The translations under genes were made by a program, and so were the position numbers. From Rickettsiales bacterium (GTDB lineage Bacteria; Pseudomonadota; Alphaproteobacteria; Rickettsiales; UBA3002): a stretch of DNA of 18,703 nt. The DNA lies in NCBI GenBank assembly GCA_027489915.1, contig JAIXZB010000072.1, forward strand, positions 1 through 18,703, written 5' to 3'. The notes below the pieces were generated by a model, which saw nothing but the letters and a program-made list of their open reading frames with translations, had not been told where the DNA came from and did no database searches. This document shows positions 15,239-18,703 of this stretch, one piece after another (positions within the stretch are counted from its first letter, which is position 1; every line of letters starts with the position of its first letter).

Positions 15239-15489
15239 CACGATGCCCGCCGCTTCGCATAAATCCGCACCAGCCCAATCACGCTCAGCACAATCCACAA
15301 ACACTGCCCCACAAACGCAGGCAAATTCCATGAGTATATCACCGAAACTAAAATCCCTGCCGTGCCCACAATGTTCAGCCACTGATACACCGGCATCGCA
15401 CTGCTAATGCGCCCCACCGACACAAGCCCGTAAGCTGCAACCACAACCGCAACACCCAAAAGCCCAATAAGTGTGGGAAGCGATTCCAA
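15238..15489 (-). CDS. CBU_0592-like small membrane protein, first of a tandem pair
   Basis: Protein of 83 aa beginning with TTG at 15489-15487, directly after the aspS TAG stop. A GAGGCGG site lies in the aspS tail about 7 nt upstream. It has three hydrophobic segments (LIGLLGVAVVVAAYGLVSVG; YQWLNIVGTAGILVSVIYSW; FVGQCLWIVLSVIGLVRIY) and a basic end AKRRAS. The YQ-x2-N-x2-G...WNLP pattern places it with CBU_0592-like inner-membrane proteins. Its role is unknown. Co-translation with aspS is a matter of operon position and does not by itself imply a link to tRNA charging. Confidence 0.75.
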   Translation of the reverse strand: MESLPTLIGLLGVAVVVAAYGLVSVGRISSAMPVYQWLNIVGTAGILVSVIYSWNLPAFVGQCLWIVLSVIGLVRIYAKRRAS

Positions 15490-17322
15490 CTACGCCGCCT
15501 CGCCATTGGTTTTAGCCGCCTCTTCCTCAAGCGCTGCTTTGGCCTTAGGAGATAGCTGAATATTAAGCTCTCTCAGGTGCTTATCCGTTGCCGTATTCGG
15601 CGCGTTCATGAGCAAATCCTGCGCTTGCTGATTAAGCGGGAAGCAAATCACCTCACGAATATTCGGCTCATCGGCTAGCAGCATCACAATGCGGTCAACA
15701 CCAGGCGCCAAGCCACCATGCGGCGGCGCACCCAAATGGAATGCACGCCACAACGCCCCGAATTTATCCTCCAGCTCACTCTTCGGATAGCCCGCAATCC
15801 CAAACGCGCGCTCCATAATCTCAGGCTTGTGATTACGAATCGCACCCGATGAAAGCTCAATCCCGTTACACACAATATCATACTGAAACGCTTTAATCGC
15901 GAGCAACTCTTCATTCGTTTTCGCAGCATTGAGCGCATCTAACCCACCTTGCGGCATCGAGAATGGATTATGCGAGAAATCGATTTTCTTATCGTCCTCA
16001 TTCCATTCAAAATAGGGGAAATCCACCACCCAACAGAAACGATATGCTTTCTGTTCAATCAACCCAAGCTGATTACCAAGGTCACTGCGCACCTTGCCCG
16101 CAATCAGCGCAGCATCCGCCTCAGTACCGGATGCAAAAAACACTGCATCGCCCTTGCCCACAGCAAGAAGCGCTTGCAGCTCAGCATGTTTCTCTGCACT
16201 CAAAAACTTCGCGATTGGCCCCTTACCTTCGCCGTTTTCATCGTAGGCAATATACGCCAAACCCTTCGCACCTTGGGCTTGCGCAAACTCAATCATCTTA
16301 TCAAAAAAACTGCGTGGCTTATCTGCACATTTCGGTGCTGGAATCGCACGTACCGTGCCACCACCCGCAATCACGTTATTAAAAATGCCAAAGCCCGAAC
16401 CCTGCCAAATCTCCGCAACATCCGCAATCATCAGCGGGTTGCGCAAATCAGGTTTATCGCAGCCATATTTCAGCATCGCATCCGCATACGTAATGCGTGG
16501 GAACGGCGCAGGCGTCACCTGCCAATCCGAAAATTCTGTGAACACACCCTCAAGCACGGGCTCAATCGCCGCAAACACATCTTCCTGCGTCACAAAGCTC
16601 ATCTCAATATCAAGCTGGTAAAATTCACCGGGGCTTCTATCCGCGCGTGCATCCTCATCACGAAAGCAAGGCGCAATCTGGAAATACCTATCAAACCCCG
16701 ACATCATGAGTAGCTGTTTAAATTGCTGCGGTGCTTGCGGCAGCGCATAAAACTTGCCCGGATGCATGCGCGAAGGCACCAGAAAATCCCGCGCACCTTC
16801 AGGGCTTGATGACGTCAAAATCGGCGTCTGATATTCTAAGAACCCCTGCGCGTTCATGCGTTGGCGCAAGCTCGAAATCACCCGAGAGCGCAACACAATA
16901 TTCGCATGCAATTTCTCTTTGCGCAAATCAAGGAAGCGGTATTGCAACCGCGTCGCCTCAGGAAATTCCTGATCCGAATTCACCTGAAGCGGAAGCGGAT
17001 CCGCCGCTGATTCCACATGCAGCGACTGCATCTTCACTTCAATCGCCCCCGTCACCAAATCCTTATTCACCGTCTCAGCCGACCGCGCCACCACATCGCC
17101 CACCACCGTCACTACCGATTCGTTTTTCAAACGCTGTACATCCGCAAATATAGCGGCCGATGCATCCACCACACATTGCGTCACCCCATAATGGTCACGC
17201 ACATCAAGAAAGCATAATTGCCCATGGTCACGAATGCGGTGCACCCACCCCGAAATCTTCACCTGTTGTCCCGAATGCTCAGCCGTAAGCTGGCCACAAG
17301 TATGAGTACGATATGCGTGCAT
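15490..17322 (-). CDS. aspS: Aspartyl-tRNA synthetase (probably non-discriminating)
   Basis: Class II synthetase of 610 aa with the bacterial architecture: N-terminal OB-fold anticodon domain (1-105), catalytic core with motif 2 FRDEDARADRSPGEF (220-234), a GAD insertion (about 290-430) and motif 3 GGLAPGVDRIVMLLA. In the OB fold, RDHGQ places His33 where discriminating enzymes such as E. coli AspRS carry Leu. Known work on bacterial AspRS associates this His with charging both tRNA-Asp and tRNA-Asn, which requires the GatCAB amidotransferase. AAGGAAAG lies about 8 nt upstream of the ATG. A promoter candidate lies at 17351-17378, overlapping that of the divergent lipoprotein gene. Confidence 0.98.
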   Translation of the reverse strand: MHAYRTHTCGQLTAEHSGQQVKISGWVHRIRDHGQLCFLDVRDHYGVTQCVVDASAAIFADVQRLKNESVVTVVGDVVARSAETVNKDLVTGAIEVKMQSLHVESAADPLPLQVNSDQEFPEATRLQYRFLDLRKEKLHANIVLRSRVISSLRQRMNAQGFLEYQTPILTSSSPEGARDFLVPSRMHPGKFYALPQAPQQFKQLLMMSGFDRYFQIAPCFRDEDARADRSPGEFYQLDIEMSFVTQEDVFAAIEPVLEGVFTEFSDWQVTPAPFPRITYADAMLKYGCDKPDLRNPLMIADVAEIWQGSGFGIFNNVIAGGGTVRAIPAPKCADKPRSFFDKMIEFAQAQGAKGLAYIAYDENGEGKGPIAKFLSAEKHAELQALLAVGKGDAVFFASGTEADAALIAGKVRSDLGNQLGLIEQKAYRFCWVVDFPYFEWNEDDKKIDFSHNPFSMPQGGLDALNAAKTNEELLAIKAFQYDIVCNGIELSSGAIRNHKPEIMERAFGIAGYPKSELEDKFGALWRAFHLGAPPHGGLAPGVDRIVMLLADEPNIREVICFPLNQQAQDLLMNAPNTATDKHLRELNIQLSPKAKAALEEEAAKTNGEAA

Positions 17323-17350
17323 AGTGTCTTTCCTTTATTTTCAAATCCGT

Positions 17351-17378
17351 GATATACCAATCCAACCATAATTTGCAA
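17351..17378 (-). promoter_or_regulatory. Candidate aspS promoter
   Basis: On the minus strand, TTGCAA (17378-17373), a 16-bp spacer and TATATC (17356-17351) give a plausible sigma-70-type promoter about 28 bp before the aspS ATG. TTGCAA is self-complementary and sits between this promoter and the start region of the plus-strand lipoprotein gene. Confidence 0.45.
17367..17372 (+). promoter_or_regulatory. Candidate -10 box of the small lipoprotein gene
   Basis: CATAAT matches the -10 consensus at five of six positions, 16 bp before the ATG at 17389. No convincing -35 box is seen at the right distance. It lies inside the spacer of the divergent aspS promoter, so the two promoters would compete. 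Confidence 0.35.
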
Positions 17379-17388
17379 AGGATTCCCT

Positions 17389-17460
17389 ATGGCCCGCCTT
17401 CTCCTTCTCACAAGCTTACTTTTAGTAACCGCCTGCGACATCATCCCCATTATTGATTAA
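17389..17460 (+). CDS. Tiny lipoprotein, 23 aa
   Basis: The frame encodes MARLLLLTSLLLVTAC followed by DIIPIID and a TAA stop. It is an almost minimal type II signal peptide: a basic residue at position 3, a hydrophobic stretch and the lipobox V-T-A-C with Cys16. After lipidation and cleavage only eight residues (CDIIPIID) would remain. AAGGA lies 7 nt upstream of the ATG. Small entericidin-like lipoproteins are common in proteobacteria, but I do not recognise this one. Aspartate at +2 is the classical E. coli inner-membrane retention signal, which may not hold in other bacteria. It sits between divergent aspS and rnd, and has no long terminator after it. Confidence 0.65.
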   Translation: MARLLLLTSLLLVTACDIIPIID

Positions 17461-17466
17461 ACCCGC

Positions 17467-17495
17467 TCGACTAGTCACAAAAGACCCTATATAAG
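17467..17495 (+). promoter_or_regulatory. Promoter of rnd giving a leaderless mRNA
   Basis: TCGACT (17467-17472), a 17-bp spacer and TATAAG (17490-17495) are followed by exactly 7 bp before the rnd ATG at 17503, so initiation is expected on or next to the A of the start codon. No Shine-Dalgarno sequence precedes that ATG. Confidence 0.5.
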
Positions 17496-17502
17496 CCGCC
17501 TT

Positions 17503-18696
17503 ATGCAAACCAAAATTATCTCCACAACCGAAGCACTAATAGCATTCTGCGAACGCATTAAAGGCGAAGAATTCTTAACCATCGACACCGAATTCATCCG
17601 CGAGCGCACCTACTTTCCACAACTCTGCCTCCTTCAAGTCGCAGGCGATAACGATGTCGCCGCTATCGACCCCTTGGCAGAAGAGCTCGATATGACCCCG
17701 TTTTTAGAGCTGATGAAAAACCCGAATCAAATGAAGGTCTTTCACGCAGGCGGTCAGGATTTAGAAATTTTTTATCGCCTAACGGGCACCACCCCACAAC
17801 CGCTCTACGACACCCAAATCGCCGCCATGGTATGCGGCTTTGGCGAACAGATTGGCTATGAATCACTCGTGCGCGATTTATGTGGCGGCAAGCTTGATAA
17901 AGGCTCCCGCTTCACCGATTGGGCGCAGCGCCCCTTAACTGACCGCCAAATCAAATACGCACTCGAAGACGTGATTTACCTGCGCGACATATACCGCATC
18001 CTCTCCAAGCGTATCAAAGACGAAGGCCGCGAATCGTGGATTGCCGAAGAAATGCGTGAAGCTGCCGATCCACAAAACTACGCCGTCGATGTGAACGAGG
18101 TCTGGAAAAAACTCAAAGTCAAATCCCGCCAACCCGAATATCTGAACATCCTGCGCACGGTTGCCGCATGGCGCGAACGCCGCGCTATCCAGCGCGATTT
18201 GCCCCGCCAGCGTGTGATACGCGATGAAATTCTGGTGCAACTCGCCGCCCTAGCACCCGACAGCGTCGAAGATTTAGCCGAACTGCGGGGCATCGCTGGC
18301 ACCATCAGCCGCGAATCTCAGGAAGATTTGGTCGAACATATATTAGCCGCCAAACTCGCACCCAAAGAATCCTTTCCCGAATCTCCCGTGCGCGAACCCG
18401 CCCTTACCGCCCGCAATGCCTCGTTGGTCGATGTACTGCGCCTGCTCCTCGCCCAAGCCTGCGAAGAACACCATGTCGCCCAGCGCCTCGTGTGCGGGCG
18501 AGACGAACTCAATGCACTCGTACTCGGCACCATGCCGCCCGACCACCACCTCATCAACGGCTGGCGCTACGACATCTTCGGCAAAACTGCACAAGACCTA
18601 CTCGAAGGCCGCATCACCTTAGCCGCCGAAAAACTCAAAAAAGGCTACGGCCTCGCCATCCGCAAACCCATCCAAGGCTTACCCATCGCTATCTAA
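17503..18696 (+). CDS. rnd: Ribonuclease D
   Basis: 3'-to-5' exoribonuclease that trims tRNA precursors and other structured RNAs. The DEDDy residues are visible: Asp28 and Glu30 in TIDTEF, Asp86 in FHAGGQDLEIF, and Tyr152 and Asp156 in YALEDVIYL. An HRDC domain follows (about 205-285, with LRTVAAWRERRAIQRDLPRQRVIRDE). A second helical region runs to the end (RLVCGRDELNAL...GWRYDIFGKTAQDLLEG). At 397 aa it is full length. The start lacks a ribosome-binding site and appears leaderless, with a -10-like TATAAG 7 bp upstream. Confidence 0.96.
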   Translation: MQTKIISTTEALIAFCERIKGEEFLTIDTEFIRERTYFPQLCLLQVAGDNDVAAIDPLAEELDMTPFLELMKNPNQMKVFHAGGQDLEIFYRLTGTTPQPLYDTQIAAMVCGFGEQIGYESLVRDLCGGKLDKGSRFTDWAQRPLTDRQIKYALEDVIYLRDIYRILSKRIKDEGRESWIAEEMREAADPQNYAVDVNEVWKKLKVKSRQPEYLNILRTVAAWRERRAIQRDLPRQRVIRDEILVQLAALAPDSVEDLAELRGIAGTISRESQEDLVEHILAAKLAPKESFPESPVREPALTARNASLVDVLRLLLAQACEEHHVAQRLVCGRDELNALVLGTMPPDHHLINGWRYDIFGKTAQDLLEGRITLAAEKLKKGYGLAIRKPIQGLPIAI

Positions 18697-18703
18697 TTAC
18701 CGA

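Noticed and set aside
15239..15382. N-terminal extension of the second small membrane protein
   Set aside because: It overlaps the first paralogue in another frame, is Cys-rich and non-hydrophobic, and the TGATG junction with paralogue alignment supports the start at 15238.
15949..16713. Plus-strand open frame of 254 codons inside aspS
   Set aside because: Antisense shadow of AspRS with a biased Arg/His/Asn composition and no recognisable domain.

Overview
The window is a gene-dense piece of an alphaproteobacterial chromosome. The evidence is protein family content and gene neighbourhood: a ppiC-argJ-mutT cluster divergent from secA, comF divergent from an NDUFAF5-like methyltransferase and followed by a nitrilase, plus alphaproteobacterial-looking LysC, UbiG, AspRS and RNase D. 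I cannot place it below class from sequence alone. Most of it is housekeeping DNA. The AT-rich AlbA_2 gene at 2726-3605 looks foreign, and the partial LprI-like gene at the left edge may be accessory.

Layout. Minus strand, 1-2672: lysC (aspartate kinase), a nitronate monooxygenase/FabK-family flavoprotein and an edge-truncated LprI-like secreted protein (TTG start). Minus strand, 2726-5129: a TPR-methyltransferase, rimI and an AT-rich AlbA_2-domain gene broken by a frameshift. Plus strand, 5182-6642: ubiG and an unknown two-helix membrane/coiled-coil protein. Minus strand, 6639-8321: comF, with a one-base frameshift near its end, then a nitrilase. Plus strand, 8338-9198: an NDUFAF5-like methyltransferase with a degenerate SAM loop. 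Minus strand, 9300-11969: ppiC, argJ and mutT. Plus strand, 12109-14946: secA. Minus strand, 14999-17322: aspS and two tandem CBU_0592-like small membrane proteins. Plus strand, 17389-18696: a 23-codon lipoprotein gene and rnd.

The most unusual feature is a family of structured intercistronic repeats. Three close copies (1300-1414, 7470-7589, 9761-9877) and one divergent copy (9217-9344) share two nearly invariant single-stranded cores of 28 and 29 nt. These separate an outer stem, an inner stem and a central hairpin. The stem sequences differ between copies but stay complementary. All copies have the same orientation relative to the minus-strand genes. Each close copy begins at or within 2 bp of the upstream gene's stop codon and runs to just before the ribosome-binding site of the next gene. 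Two of the stop-to-start gaps are exactly 144 bp. Other junctions inside minus-strand operons are 6 bp or less, often with a GTG or TTG start directly after the stop.

Other points are probable leaderless promoters at lysC and rnd, a predicted mature lipo-octapeptide, and two single-base homopolymer frameshifts (comF, AlbA_2 gene) that are either real mutations or assembly errors. No tRNA, rRNA, CRISPR array or insertion sequence was seen.
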